From JAPOUP01 sp965221405 (GTDB taxonomy: Bacteria > Pseudomonadota > Alphaproteobacteria > Rhodobacterales > Rhodobacteraceae): 64,000 nt of DNA. Numbering within the stretch: position 1 is the stretch's first letter; each line of letters begins with the position of its first letter. This document shows, piece by piece, positions 35,754 to 44,760 of the stretch. The notes below the pieces were generated by a model that ran no database searches, was not told where the DNA came from, and was given only the letters and a program-made list of their open reading frames with translations. Where the stretch lies: the NCBI GenBank assembly GCA_965221405.1, contig CBDCSE010000002.1, positions 372,001-436,000 of the forward strand. Direction: 5' to 3'. The position numbers and the translations under genes are program-made.

Positions 35754-36200
35754 TCAGCCGGCGGCGGGCGCCGACCTATCCTCCCACATGCGCCAGTCGC
35801 GCGGAAGGACGTTCGCGGTCACGATCAGCCTGCGCATGACGGCCACCACGGCGACCCTGGGTGCCTTGCCCTTTCCCGGAGCCGGCCGTAGAGGGCCGAC
35901 ATCCCGGAATCGGACGTGCAGGCCGCCATCGCCGCCATGCGAGGCACGTCCCTGGGCCGCCGCCGTCCGCCGCCGATGTGGCGCCCGCCCTTCAGGGTGC
36001 CGCTGTCACGCGCGAAGGGCGCGACGCCGCCCGGGGCGGCGGCCTGGCGGCTGGCGATGGTGCCCGGCCCGCCCATCCAGGCGACCGGGGACGCCGCCGT
36101 GACCGGGCCGATGCCCGGCACGGAGGTCAGGATGCGGTGGCTCTCCGCGAGATCCGCGGAGCTCCGGACAAGCCGCTCGATCCGCCGGTCATACCCGCTG
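35754..36200 (-). pseudogene. IS110-family transposase, C-terminal relic
   Basis: On the minus strand: DRRIERLVRSSADLAESHRIL, TSVPGIGPVTAASPVAWMG, ASRQAAAPGGVAPFARDSG, RHIGGGRRRPRDVPRMAAMAA, MSALYGRLRERARHPG. This is the transposase_20 domain of IS110/IS1111 elements. Near 35830 the frame shifts, and the expected end (VMRRLIVTANVLPRDW ... PAAG) continues in another frame to a TGA at 35754. The DEDD catalytic N-terminal domain is missing. Confidence 0.75.
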
Positions 36201-36218
36201 ACGGCGGCGGCCGGTTCC

Positions 36219-37035
36219 TCCAGATGCCCTCGGCGCGTCGGTCGTCCACCCCGACATCGGGGAGGTGCTGCCGCTGGCGCCGGAGCCGATACGAAAGGAG
36301 GACGGATCCAGGAGGAACGCCGCGAAGCGGCTTCTGGAGGATCTCCGCCGGGAGCACCCGCACATGAAGGCCGACCGTCGTGGAGGACGGTCTGTCATCC
36401 AACGGGCCACACGTCAGGCCGCGTGAGCGGAAAAGGATTTCCGCTTCATGCCCGGGGGGAGGCCGGGCGGCCACGGGCCGCTGTCCGGCCGGTTCGGGGC
36501 CGGCGAAACCCGGGAGACATGGGAGAGGCGCGACGGGAAGACCGGCACCGTCCAGCGGTCCGGGTGGAACCGCGGCCTGCCGCCCGACGGTGCCGGTTTC
36601 GAACTCAAGGCCAGCATGCCCGGATACGGGGAGACCAGGACGTTCCCGTGGGCCACCGACCTCCCGCCGGGCCGGGACATGGTGATGTCCGTCATGCGGT
36701 GCGGCCGCCGCAGGTGGGCGACCGGGAACGGGACGTTCCAGACACTGAAGGCGCGGGACCCTTACAGATCCGGACACAGTTTCGGGCACGGCCATCTGGC
36801 GGACGTCTTCATGACGCTCGCCATGCTCGCCTTCCTGACCGCCCGGGTGCAGCATCACTGCCGCGCGCTGTCCGGCAGGGCGCGGCGGCCCCGGAAGCGC
36901 AGCCCCTGCCTGTGGAACAGGCTGCGCAGCCTGTCCCGGACCTTCGTCATCCCGGACTGGCGGGCCCTGTATCCCGCCATGTCCGGGCAGATGGGGAAAC
37001 CCGGACCCTCCGGAACACTCCCCCACGGCCCGTAG
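36219..37035 (+). pseudogene. DDE transposase relic (ISNCY-like), frameshifted
   Basis: In one frame LGASVVHPDIGEVLPLAPEPI and RNAAKRLLEDLRREHPHMKA appear. After frame changes the rest reads TRTFPWATDLPPGRDMVMSVM, NGTFQTLKARDPYRSGHSFGHG and LADVFMTLAMLAFLTARVQHHC. These correspond to the DDE transposases with 'ENETFNTLKNQGYNFEHNFGHG'. At least two frameshifts and several missing residues make it non-functional. The segment is unusually GC-rich, with many C/T to G/C-looking replacements. Confidence 0.65.
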
Positions 37036-37239
37036 CCGCCCGGACCACGCCCGAACCGCCACGATCCCGCCCTTCGCCGATACCCAGTTTCCGGAACCGG
37101 GCAGCCGTCCGGCCATCAGTCGTGCGCACCCGGAACCGGGCAGCCGCCCGGCATCCGGGCGCCGCGGCCGACGCCGCCTTCGGCGCGGACACGGCCGCCG
37201 GAACGGCGTGGTCCGGGAGGTGGCGGCACGTCCCGCCCC

Positions 37240-37560
37240 ACGATCCCGGGGGCGTCGGCAGGGTGACCGGCGCCATGCGCCACCTGCTTCGGAAGGGAAA
37301 GGGGGCCGACGACGTCCGGAGGGAGCCGGGCTACTTCCGCAGCAACCGCCGCCGCATGGAGTGCGCGGACGCCGCCGACGCGGGCCACCCGATCGGATCG
37401 GGCTCCGTGGAATCCGCAAACAGGGTCCTGGTGACGGCCCGGATGAAGCGATCGGGGCAGGGCCGGGGCCGCGACGGCGCCCGGGGCGTCCTGACCTTCC
37501 GGTCGTCCCCGGGTCCGGACGCCTCCACCGGGCCTGGGCCGCGCCGGTCCCGGGCACGGG
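37240..37560 (+). pseudogene. ISKra4-like transposase, C-terminal relic
   Basis: The frame holds VTGAMRHLLRKGKGADDV, EPGYFRSNRRRMECADAADAGHPIGSGSVESANRVLVTARMKRSGQG and ARGVLTFRSSPGPDAS. This matches the tail of transposases with 'YFxxNRxRMxYxxxRxxGLPIGSGxVExAxKxLVxxRxKRSG...AVLTFR'. Family assignment to ISKra4 is by motif memory and tentative. Only the last 110 or so residues exist. Confidence 0.55.
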
Positions 37561-37652
37561 CCGCCACGGCGGCTGGAAGCCGCAACCCGCCAACGGCAGC
37601 CGCCCGGTGGAGCGCATCGCGCGCGCCGCGTGATTCGCGGGCAGAACATCAG

Positions 37653-37671
37653 TGGTTCAAAAAGTGAACCA
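37653..37671. repeat. Short inverted repeat beside copy 2
   Basis: TGGTTCA and TGAACCA flank a 5-nt AAAAG loop, 20 bp before the second long direct repeat. It could be a transposon end or a hairpin; no partner at the other side was found. Confidence 0.4.
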
Positions 37672-37691
37672 TACGAGAATCGCACCCTTCA

Positions 37692-38189
37692 CGACAGGGG
37701 CGCTTGCAGAGCGGCTCTGGCGCCACTATGATCAAATCATGTCAGAGGCCATCGCGTTCGACACCCACCGCTTCGTCAAGCGGCTGACCGACTCCGGCTT
37801 CACCGAACGGCAGGCCGAGACGCTTGCCGAAGAGCATGTCGCCCTGATCAACGCCAACCTCGCCACCAAGGTCGATGTCGCGGAGATCAAGGCCGACATC
37901 GAGGCGCTGCGGCAGCAGACGAAGGCCGACATCGAGGCGCTGAGGCAGCAGACGAAAGCCGACATCGAGGCGCTGAGGCAGCAGACGAAAGCCGACATCG
38001 AGGCGCTGCGGCAGCAGACGAAGGCCGACATCGCGAAGGTCGGGGGGCGTATCGAGGAGGCGAAGTCCGAGATCCTCAAGTGGATCTTCGGTGCGCTGGT
38101 CGCCCAAGGCGGACTGATCGTCGCTCTCGTCAAGCTCCTGTAAGAGCTGCCGGACGGAAGCGAATCATGGCCCTGTCCCCGTGCGTCAC
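37692..38189. repeat. Long direct repeat, copy 2 (498 bp)
   Basis: Second copy of the segment at 34632-35096, in the same orientation and about 3.06 kb away. It is 33 bp longer because one internal 11-codon unit is duplicated. Confidence 0.93.
37739..38143 (+). CDS. DUF1640/CCDC90-like coiled-coil membrane protein, copy 2
   Basis: A 134-aa protein identical to copy 1 in its N-terminus (MSEAIAFDTHRFVKRL...) and its TM tail, but with four KADIEALRQQT units instead of three. At DNA level the units come in two variants (CTGCGG... and CTGAGG...). Copy 1 has the order C-A-C and this copy C-A-A-C, so the extra unit is a duplication of the A-type unit. A longer frame reaches upstream to 37652, but the ATG at 37739 matches copy 1. 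Function unknown. Confidence 0.75.
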   Translation: MSEAIAFDTHRFVKRLTDSGFTERQAETLAEEHVALINANLATKVDVAEIKADIEALRQQTKADIEALRQQTKADIEALRQQTKADIEALRQQTKADIAKVGGRIEEAKSEILKWIFGALVAQGGLIVALVKLL

Positions 38190-38351
38190 CGACAGATCCG
38201 GATCATCACCCATGACAGATACCGCATGGTGGGATAGCCGTCGGCACGGATCCGGCCATGCGGCGGACGGTGAATCAGGCCAGGAAGCCCCGTCCAGTTC
38301 AGTTCAGCGAGTATAAACCAAACTGTTCAGACGGCGGGGTTCCGTCGAATG

Positions 38352-38496
38352 GGGTGTAGCCCAGATTTTTTTGACAATCGACTTGTCTAGCCGGTTCGCA
38401 CTGGCCGGAAGCGACCGGAAATCACCATTTTGCTGGCAAAACGGAGGTGAAAACGATGCGGTACGAACCTGCGTCAAAAAAATCTGGGCTACACCC
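38352..38496. mobile_element. MITE-like element with perfect 24-bp terminal inverted repeats
   Basis: The left end (38352-38375, GGGTGTAGCCCAG...TTTTTTTGAC) and right end (38473-38496) are perfect inverted copies over 24 bp. The element is 145 bp. ATG trinucleotides abut both ends and could be a 3-bp target duplication. The interior holds a strong GGAGGTGAAAACG followed by ATG at 38457, as if it kept the ribosome binding site and first codons of a transposase gene, suggesting origin by internal deletion of a larger IS. It lies 131 bp before the helicase start. Confidence 0.85.
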
Positions 38497-38627
38497 ATGT
38501 CAAATGCCAGACCTTGACGAATGCCGGACGACCCCATAATTGTCAGGCAGTGTCGCGGCGGGCAATCCGGCCCGCCGGGCCGCAAAAGGAGACGTGGCTG
38601 GATCAGGCCACAATCCGAAAGGCACAC

Positions 38628-39974
38628 ATGACGTCATTCCACGAACTGGGTCTTGCCCCGGAAGTCCAGAAAGCCGTATCGGAAGCAGGTTACGAAACCC
38701 CTACCCCAATCCAGGCGGGGGCCATCCCCCCGGCACTCGAGGGCCGTGATGTACTCGGAATCGCACAGACAGGCACGGGCAAGACCGCCAGCTTCACGCT
38801 GCCGATGATCACCATGCTGGCGCGGGGCCGCGCCCGCGCAAGAATGCCCCGTAGCCTCGTTCTCTGCCCCACCCGTGAACTCGCGGCTCAGGTCGCCGAG
38901 AACTTCGAAACCTATTCCAGACACGTCAAACTCACCAAGGCGCTTCTGATCGGCGGAGTCAGCTTCAAGGCGCAGGACGAACTCATCGACAAGGGTGTAA
39001 GCGTATTGATCGCCACGCCCGGACGCCTTCTTGACCATTTCGAGCGCGGCAAACTCCTTCTCAACGGCGTGCAGGTAATGGTGGTCGACGAAGCCGACCG
39101 GATGCTCGATATGGGGTTCATCCCTGACATCGAACGCATTTTCTCGCTGACGCCGTTCACCCGCCAGACGCTGTTCTTCAGCGCCACCATGGCACCGGAA
39201 ATCGAGAGAATCACCAACACCTTCCTGTCAAATCCGGCTAAGATCGAAGTGGCACGGCGGGCAACGGCCTCCGAAACGATTGAACAGGCGGCGATAATGT
39301 TCCAGGCCTCCTGCCGGGATCTCGCGCCAAGGGAAAAAAGGGCGGCCCTACGTTCGGTCATCAAGGCCGAGGGCGAAGGCTGCACCAACGCGATCATATT
39401 CTGCAATCGGAAAACCGACGTCGACATTCTCGCTGGTTCCCTCAAGAAACACGGGTTCGAAGCAGCTCCGATCCACGGAGACCTCGATCAATCCCAGCGA
39501 ACCAGAACGCTCGACGCCTTTCGTGACAGTTCACTGAAACTGCTGGTCGCCTCGGATGTCGCGGCCCGCGGTCTGGACATACTGTCCGTAAGCCATGTCT
39601 TCAATTTCGATGTGCCGGTCAATGCCGAGGATTACGTACATCGTATCGGTCGAACCGGACGCGCGGGGCGCGAGGGTAAGGCGATCACGATCTGTGAACC
39701 GAGGCACGAGAAGGCGCTGGATGCCATCGAGCGCCTCATCGGGAAAAAGATTCCCCGCATCAAGGCGAACGGAACGAACGCGGATTCGGTCAGGCAGTCC
39801 GCACCCGACATGACCGACGAGCCAAAATCCGCCAGACGCCGTTCGCGCCGCCGCCGAAATGAATCCCCGCGCGGAAAACCGCACGGCATTCCGGCCGAGG
39901 AAAATGTCGTCGGCCTGGGGACGCACCCACCCCAGTTCATCGCCATGAGTTTTGACGAACGGCTGGCGATCTAG
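38628..39974 (+). CDS. DEAD-box RNA helicase (RhlE-type)
   Basis: A 448-aa helicase. Q motif FHELGLAPEVQKAVSEAGYETPTPIQ, motif I AQTGTGKT, Ia PTRELAAQV, II VDEADRMLD, III FFSATM, then the second RecA domain with IIFCNRKTDVD, VASDVAARGLDI and HRIGRTGRAGREG. A basic tail (KSARRRSRRRRNESPRGKPHG) probably aids RNA binding. AAAGG precedes the ATG at 38628. It remodels RNA in ribosome assembly or decay. The MITE-like element sits in its upstream region and may affect its promoter. The end is convergent with rnj. Confidence 0.94.
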   Translation: MTSFHELGLAPEVQKAVSEAGYETPTPIQAGAIPPALEGRDVLGIAQTGTGKTASFTLPMITMLARGRARARMPRSLVLCPTRELAAQVAENFETYSRHVKLTKALLIGGVSFKAQDELIDKGVSVLIATPGRLLDHFERGKLLLNGVQVMVVDEADRMLDMGFIPDIERIFSLTPFTRQTLFFSATMAPEIERITNTFLSNPAKIEVARRATASETIEQAAIMFQASCRDLAPREKRAALRSVIKAEGEGCTNAIIFCNRKTDVDILAGSLKKHGFEAAPIHGDLDQSQRTRTLDAFRDSSLKLLVASDVAARGLDILSVSHVFNFDVPVNAEDYVHRIGRTGRAGREGKAITICEPRHEKALDAIERLIGKKIPRIKANGTNADSVRQSAPDMTDEPKSARRRSRRRRNESPRGKPHGIPAEENVVGLGTHPPQFIAMSFDERLAI

Positions 39975-40112
39975 TGTTCGGGCGCACCACACGTCCCAAT
40001 TCTGGACCTGGCCCGTAGAGCATATCCTGACACATCACGGGCCGACGATGCGGTAAGCGGCGACCAATGCATCCAACCGATTCATCTCCAGACCGGGAAA
40101 TGCGGCCTCCCT

Positions 40113-41777
40113 TCAGCCCGCCCGATCTATCGCCACGGTGACCTCAGGTCTCTTACCGATCTCCGCCATCGCCGTCTTCCGGGCCGCCGAACGAACCAGA
40201 GCGTCCACCGCCTCGTCGTCCGTGAGAACCGACCGTTTCTGACGGCTGAGGACACCCATCAGAGCACGGTCCAGCACTTCATCGAGTGGCTCGCCTGACC
40301 GGCCAGTCCGCGCCACCCCCCTAGTCTCGCTCCACGTTCCGACCTTCTCGCCGTCATCCCCGATCCGCACATCCACGTACACATGGCCATTGAGCGCCAT
40401 CCGGATCCGGTCCCGCACAACGAATGCCTGCGAATCAACCAGAACCGAGCCGTCAAGATAGGTTCGTCCCACCTCTATCCGTTCGATCACGTCGGGCGAA
40501 CTTCCGGAAATGTCCACGACAACGCCGTTGGTCGCCACGACGGCGGAACGCCCTCCCCTCTCGGCCAGACTGGCGTGACTGCGCAGCATCCGGTGTTCCC
40601 CATGCATGGGAATCACCATTTCAGGATCAACGAGCGCATGCATCTCCTCCAGATCCGGTCCGTTCGCATGACCCGAGACATGGTACCGATCAGTGGCATC
40701 GCCGATCACCTCCACGCCCTTCTCACTGAAGCGGTTCATGATGCGGATCACATCGCGTTCGTTGCCCGGAATCGTCTTGGAGGAAAACAGGAACGTATCA
40801 CCTTCCTTCAATTCGAAACCAAGATATTTTCCTTGGCTTAGCTTGGCGGTCGCCGCGCGGCGCTCGCCCTGGCTACCGGTCACGAGAAGAAGCAGGTGTT
40901 CCCTCGGAATGTCCACGGCGACCTCCGGATCCACAACTCCCGGAAACCGCTCGAGAACCCCAGCCGTCCTCGCGGCCCCAACCATTCGCCGCATCGCCCG
41001 ACCCAGGAGCACCACGGATCGCCCCGCTTTATGACCGGCTTCGGCCAAGGTCTTGAGGCGCGCGAGGTTTGATGCGAAAGTCGTGACTGCCACCATCCCC
41101 GTGGACGCGGACATAAGATCCTCGACCTCCCTGACGATGCTCGCCTCCGAACGGCCGGGATTCGGGGAAAGGACATTCGTGGAATCGCATACCAGCGCGC
41201 GCACTCCGGATGCCGCCACCTCTTTCCATAATGAGCGGTCAAAGGGATCTCCCAGCACCGGCGTCCCGTCCAGCTTGAAATCGCCGGTATGAAGAACCCG
41301 GCCGGCAGGCGTATCGATCACCAGCGCGGAACTTTCGGGAATCGAATGCGATACCGGCAGCATTCCCACATTGAACGGCCCCGCCCGCACCGTTTCCGGC
41401 CAGGTCGAGACCGTCATGACCGTCTCCGGAGAGATTCCGCATTCCTCAAGCTTCATCCGCGCGATACCGGCCGTGAACGCACGGGCATGGATCGGTGCCC
41501 GAAGGCTCTCCCAGAGATGCCCCAGGGCACCGACGTGATCCTCATGCGCATGGGTGACGAATATCCCCTCAATCCGGTCCCTGCGCTCCACCAACCATCC
41601 GATATCGGGAAGGATCAGACCGACCCCCGGGGTCGTGTCCATATCAGGAAACGTAACGCCGAGATCCGCCACGATCAGCCGCTCCTGACCTTCAGGCCCG
41701 TATCCGTAGACGTAGCAGTTCATCCCCACTTCACCCGCACCTCCAAGCGGGAGGTATATCAATCTGTCCTTCGCCAT
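40113..41777 (-). CDS. rnj: Ribonuclease J
   Basis: A 554-aa metallo-beta-lactamase/beta-CASP nuclease. FVTHAHEDHVGAL gives the HxHxDH metal site, with SHSIPESSALVIDT, LHTGDFKLD and the beta-CASP motifs around VTGSQGERRAATAKL. YHVSGHANGPDLEEMHALVDPEMVIPMHGEHRML carries later ligands, and a C-terminal dimer domain follows. It processes and degrades RNA with 5'-3' exo and endo activity. It follows coaX by 3 bp and belongs to the birA-coaX-rnj tail of the nuo cluster. Confidence 0.95.
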   Translation of the reverse strand: MAKDRLIYLPLGGAGEVGMNCYVYGYGPEGQERLIVADLGVTFPDMDTTPGVGLILPDIGWLVERRDRIEGIFVTHAHEDHVGALGHLWESLRAPIHARAFTAGIARMKLEECGISPETVMTVSTWPETVRAGPFNVGMLPVSHSIPESSALVIDTPAGRVLHTGDFKLDGTPVLGDPFDRSLWKEVAASGVRALVCDSTNVLSPNPGRSEASIVREVEDLMSASTGMVAVTTFASNLARLKTLAEAGHKAGRSVVLLGRAMRRMVGAARTAGVLERFPGVVDPEVAVDIPREHLLLLVTGSQGERRAATAKLSQGKYLGFELKEGDTFLFSSKTIPGNERDVIRIMNRFSEKGVEVIGDATDRYHVSGHANGPDLEEMHALVDPEMVIPMHGEHRMLRSHASLAERGGRSAVVATNGVVVDISGSSPDVIERIEVGRTYLDGSVLVDSQAFVVRDRIRMALNGHVYVDVRIGDDGEKVGTWSETRGVARTGRSGEPLDEVLDRALMGVLSRQKRSVLTDDEAVDALVRSAARKTAMAEIGKRPEVTVAIDRAG

Positions 41778-41780
41778 GCC

Positions 41781-42554
41781 CTATATATTTTCCCTGTTGT
41801 AACGGTGGATTACGGTAAGTCCGTGAATCGTCAGGTCCTCCTCGATCAGGTCAAAGAGCACGTCACCCTGCGCAAACAATGGGGCGAGGCCCCCGGTGCC
41901 AATGACCCGCATACCGGTTCTGTACTCGTCCTTGATCCGGGCTGTGATCTCCTGTACCAACCCGACATAACCCCAGAATACTCCCGCCTGCATGCATGCG
42001 ACCGTATTCGTGCCGATGACCTGCCGTGGCCTTGTCACATCCACATGCGGAAGGGCCGCAGCGGCGGCGTGAAGCGCTTCCAGACTGAGGTTTACCCCCG
42101 GTGCGATCACACCGCCCACATAGGCACCGTCATCGGCGACAACATCGAAAGTCGTTGCGGTGCCGAAATCCACGACGATCAGGTCACCGCCGTGCCGGTC
42201 GAACGCCCCGGCCGCGTTCACCAGACGGTCAGGCCCGACAATGGTTCCCTCGTCGATCCGTGGCGCCACTGGCAGGAGGCAATCCGGCCTGCCGACCACA
42301 TAGGGTCGGGTATCGAAATAGTTCGCGCAGAGCAGCCGCAGATTGTAGACGACGCGCGGTACCGTCGAGGAAACGATAACCTCGTCAATCTCCATCGGCA
42401 CACCCAGACGTCCGAGAAGCGTCGAGAACCAGACATAGTATTGGTCCGCGGTACGTTGGTGTGCGGTCATGGTGCGGAACGTGGCGCGAAACTCGCTTCC
42501 GTCCCAGACCGCGAAGACAGTGTTGGTGTTACCACAGTCGATGCAGAGGAGCAT
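41781..42554 (-). CDS. coaX: Type III pantothenate kinase
   Basis: A 257-aa kinase, first step of CoA synthesis. The phosphate-binding start LCIDCGNTNTVFAVWDG, GPDRLVNAAGAF, VVDFGTATTFDVVADDGAYVGGVIAPGV and VIGTGGLAPLFA are the ASKHA-fold motifs of CoaX. It needs no feedback by CoA, unlike CoaA. It lies 11 bp after birA and 3 bp before rnj. Confidence 0.95.
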   Translation of the reverse strand: MLLCIDCGNTNTVFAVWDGSEFRATFRTMTAHQRTADQYYVWFSTLLGRLGVPMEIDEVIVSSTVPRVVYNLRLLCANYFDTRPYVVGRPDCLLPVAPRIDEGTIVGPDRLVNAAGAFDRHGGDLIVVDFGTATTFDVVADDGAYVGGVIAPGVNLSLEALHAAAAALPHVDVTRPRQVIGTNTVACMQAGVFWGYVGLVQEITARIKDEYRTGMRVIGTGGLAPLFAQGDVLFDLIEEDLTIHGLTVIHRYNRENI

Positions 42555-42565
42555 TGCACCCTTCC

Positions 42566-43333
42566 TCAGAAATGAACGTCCGCGGCGGCGATGACGCGGT
42601 ATGCTTCCGGTGTTCTAAGTACGAGAGCGCCCGACCGGTCGATTGTCTCGAACACCCCGGTGATGTTCTCTAACGGAGTACGCGCGGTGATCGTCCGCCC
42701 AAGCCCCGCGGCCCGCGTCAGCCACGTTTCGCGAACCGGAGCGAAACCACGTTCCGCGAACCTGCGTTCCCAGGTTGCGAAGGCCGGAGCGAGAGCCGCG
42801 AGAAGCTCCGCCGGACTTACCGCCTGTCCGGTAGCACCGGCAAGGGACACCGGTCTCAAAGCGTCCGCGGCCATATCCGCGGCCGCTGGAGCGTCCGCCA
42901 GGTTCACGCCAATCCCGATCGCCAGATGCCGAGCGGCGGCTCCCTGGCCAACGCTTTCCAGAAGTATGCCCGCCAGCTTGCCCCCATGGAGAAGCATGTC
43001 ATTCGGCCACTTCAGCGCGAATGGACCATCTCTCCCAACAACCGCCACAAGCGCGTCGAACAGCGCCAGCCCGGCGACGAATCCATATAGCGCGGACATG
43101 CTGGACACTCCCTTCGGAGATAACAGCAGCGTCGCACCGAAATTTCCCTCAAGGGACACCCAGCCGCGTCCGCGCCGGCCGCGCGGCGAAGTCTGGCGCA
43201 GAGCGAGAATCCAGGTCGGCGAATCCATGTAAGGAACCCGCCGCGCCGCTTCCTCGTTTGTGCTGTCGGTCTCGGTCAGGATCACACGACCATAACCGGA
43301 GGGCCAGCCATGCCATGCCCGTTCAGTCGACAA
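42566..43333 (-). CDS. birA: Biotin-[acetyl-CoA-carboxylase] ligase (no DNA-binding domain)
   Basis: A 255-aa biotin protein ligase. The catalytic loop is RQTSPRGRRGRGWVSLEGNFGATLLLSP, then ALKWPNDMLLHGGKLAGILLES with the biotin-binding Lys region, and a C-terminal SH3-like segment (GRTITARTPLENITGVFETIDRSGALVL). The N-terminal winged-helix repressor domain of E. coli BirA is absent, normal for alphaproteobacteria. Its start overlaps the nuoN end by 11 bp. Confidence 0.93.
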   Translation of the reverse strand: MSTERAWHGWPSGYGRVILTETDSTNEEAARRVPYMDSPTWILALRQTSPRGRRGRGWVSLEGNFGATLLLSPKGVSSMSALYGFVAGLALFDALVAVVGRDGPFALKWPNDMLLHGGKLAGILLESVGQGAAARHLAIGIGVNLADAPAAADMAADALRPVSLAGATGQAVSPAELLAALAPAFATWERRFAERGFAPVRETWLTRAAGLGRTITARTPLENITGVFETIDRSGALVLRTPEAYRVIAAADVHF

Positions 43334-44759
43334 GAGCCGTCGCCGCCGCCGCCGCCGGGCCTTCGATGCCGAAAAGGTTTATCACGCCGACAACCATGAT
43401 CGCCGACGACGCCATGAGGAGCACCCATTGTGTCGGACCCATAGTACTGTCCAAGGTCCCGGCGTCCTCACCGAAATACATGTAGTATACGATCCGCAGG
43501 TAGTAGAAAGCGCCGATGACGCTGGCGATCGCCCCGGCGACCGCCAGCCACGCCATATCGGCCCGAACCGCCGCCTGAAGCACGTAGAACTTGCCGAAAA
43601 ACCCGACCAGCGGCGGTACGCCGGCGAGGCTAAACATCAGGACCAGAATCGCGAGCGCCTTCAGTGGCTCCTGTCTGGAATGGAGACTCAACGCGCCTAT
43701 ATCGGTCACCGCCTGCCCGTCCCGCTCCATCGACAGGATGAACGCGAAGGTTCCGACATTCATCGTGACATAGATCGCCATATAAACGAGCATCGCCTGA
43801 ACACCGAAAACCGTGCCGCTGGCAAGACCCATGAGCGCGAATCCCATGTGCGCGATGGACGAGTAAGCCATAAGGCGCTTGATGTCCCTTTGGCCAATCG
43901 CGGCGAACGCGCCAAGAAACATGGACGCTACCGACAGGAAGGCGACGATCTGGGTCCAGTCGGCGACCGCGCCGCCGAAGGCGTCATGCACAACCCGAGC
44001 GAGCAGCCCCATGGCCGCCATCTTGGGCGCGGTTGAAAAGAATGCGGTGACCGGCGTCGGGGAACCTTCGTAAACGTCGGGGGTCCACATATGGAACGGC
44101 ACCGCCGACACCTTGAAGGCAAGACCGCTAAGGATGGACGCAAGCCCGAAGAGCAGGCCAAGCGGCGTTCCCTCCGACGCCGCCCGGACAATGCCCTCGA
44201 ACCCCGTCGTGCCTGCGAAACCATAGGTCAGCGAAGCACCGTAAAGCAGTAACCCGGAACCAAGGGCGCCAAGCACGAAATATTTCAGGCCCGCCTCAGT
44301 CGATCTCACGCTATCACGGTGCAGGCCAGCCACAACGTAAAGCGACAGCGACTGGAGCTCGAGTCCCATGTAGAGCACGATGAGATCCCCCGCCGACACC
44401 ATCACCATCATGCCACAGACAGCGAACGCGACAAGCAGCGGGTACTCGAAACTCAGCAGCCCGCGCCTCACCATGTAACCCTCGCCCATGACAAGGACCG
44501 AGGCCGCGGATACAAGGATCACCACTTTCGCGAAGCGCGCGAACGCATCATCCACGAACATGCCGCCAAAAGCCGCGTTCGCGCCCTGTCCGACCGAACC
44601 GATCCATACCGCCAGCGCGATGAACGCGGCGGATGTCGCCCATAGTATCATGGGGGCCAGTCTGTCCTGGCCACCGTAGACGCCGACCATGAGCGCCATC
44701 ATGGCGGTGACGGCGAGGATGATCTCGGGCAGAAGGATCAGAAAGTCGGATTGGATCAT
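43323..44759 (-). CDS. nuoN: NADH-quinone oxidoreductase subunit N
   Basis: A 478-aa antiporter-like membrane subunit of complex I. It starts MIQSDFLILLPEIILAVTAMMALMV. GDLIVLYMGLELQSLSLYVV carries the conserved Glu, and KVSAVPFHMWTPDVYEGSPTPVTAFFSTAPKMAA and RDIKRLMAYSSIAHMGF carry the proton-channel lysines and His. It begins 1 bp after the nuoM stop and overlaps birA. The start at 44759 gives a normal N-terminus. Confidence 0.95.
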   Translation of the reverse strand: MIQSDFLILLPEIILAVTAMMALMVGVYGGQDRLAPMILWATSAAFIALAVWIGSVGQGANAAFGGMFVDDAFARFAKVVILVSAASVLVMGEGYMVRRGLLSFEYPLLVAFAVCGMMVMVSAGDLIVLYMGLELQSLSLYVVAGLHRDSVRSTEAGLKYFVLGALGSGLLLYGASLTYGFAGTTGFEGIVRAASEGTPLGLLFGLASILSGLAFKVSAVPFHMWTPDVYEGSPTPVTAFFSTAPKMAAMGLLARVVHDAFGGAVADWTQIVAFLSVASMFLGAFAAIGQRDIKRLMAYSSIAHMGFALMGLASGTVFGVQAMLVYMAIYVTMNVGTFAFILSMERDGQAVTDIGALSLHSRQEPLKALAILVLMFSLAGVPPLVGFFGKFYVLQAAVRADMAWLAVAGAIASVIGAFYYLRIVYYMYFGEDAGTLDSTMGPTQWVLLMASSAIMVVGVINLFGIEGPAAAAATALVD

Positions 44760-44760
44760 G

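Noticed and set aside
36127..37617. A 496-codon minus-strand frame across the relic block
   Set aside because: It is a Pro/Arg/Gly-rich artefact of very high GC, and its DNA is explained by plus-strand transposase relics.
34679..38143. Repeat units considered as a CRISPR array
   Set aside because: The 33-bp units are contiguous without spacers and lie inside a coding frame.
41289..42575. A 428-codon plus-strand frame opposite coaX and rnj
   Set aside because: It has no domain and is antisense to two clear genes.
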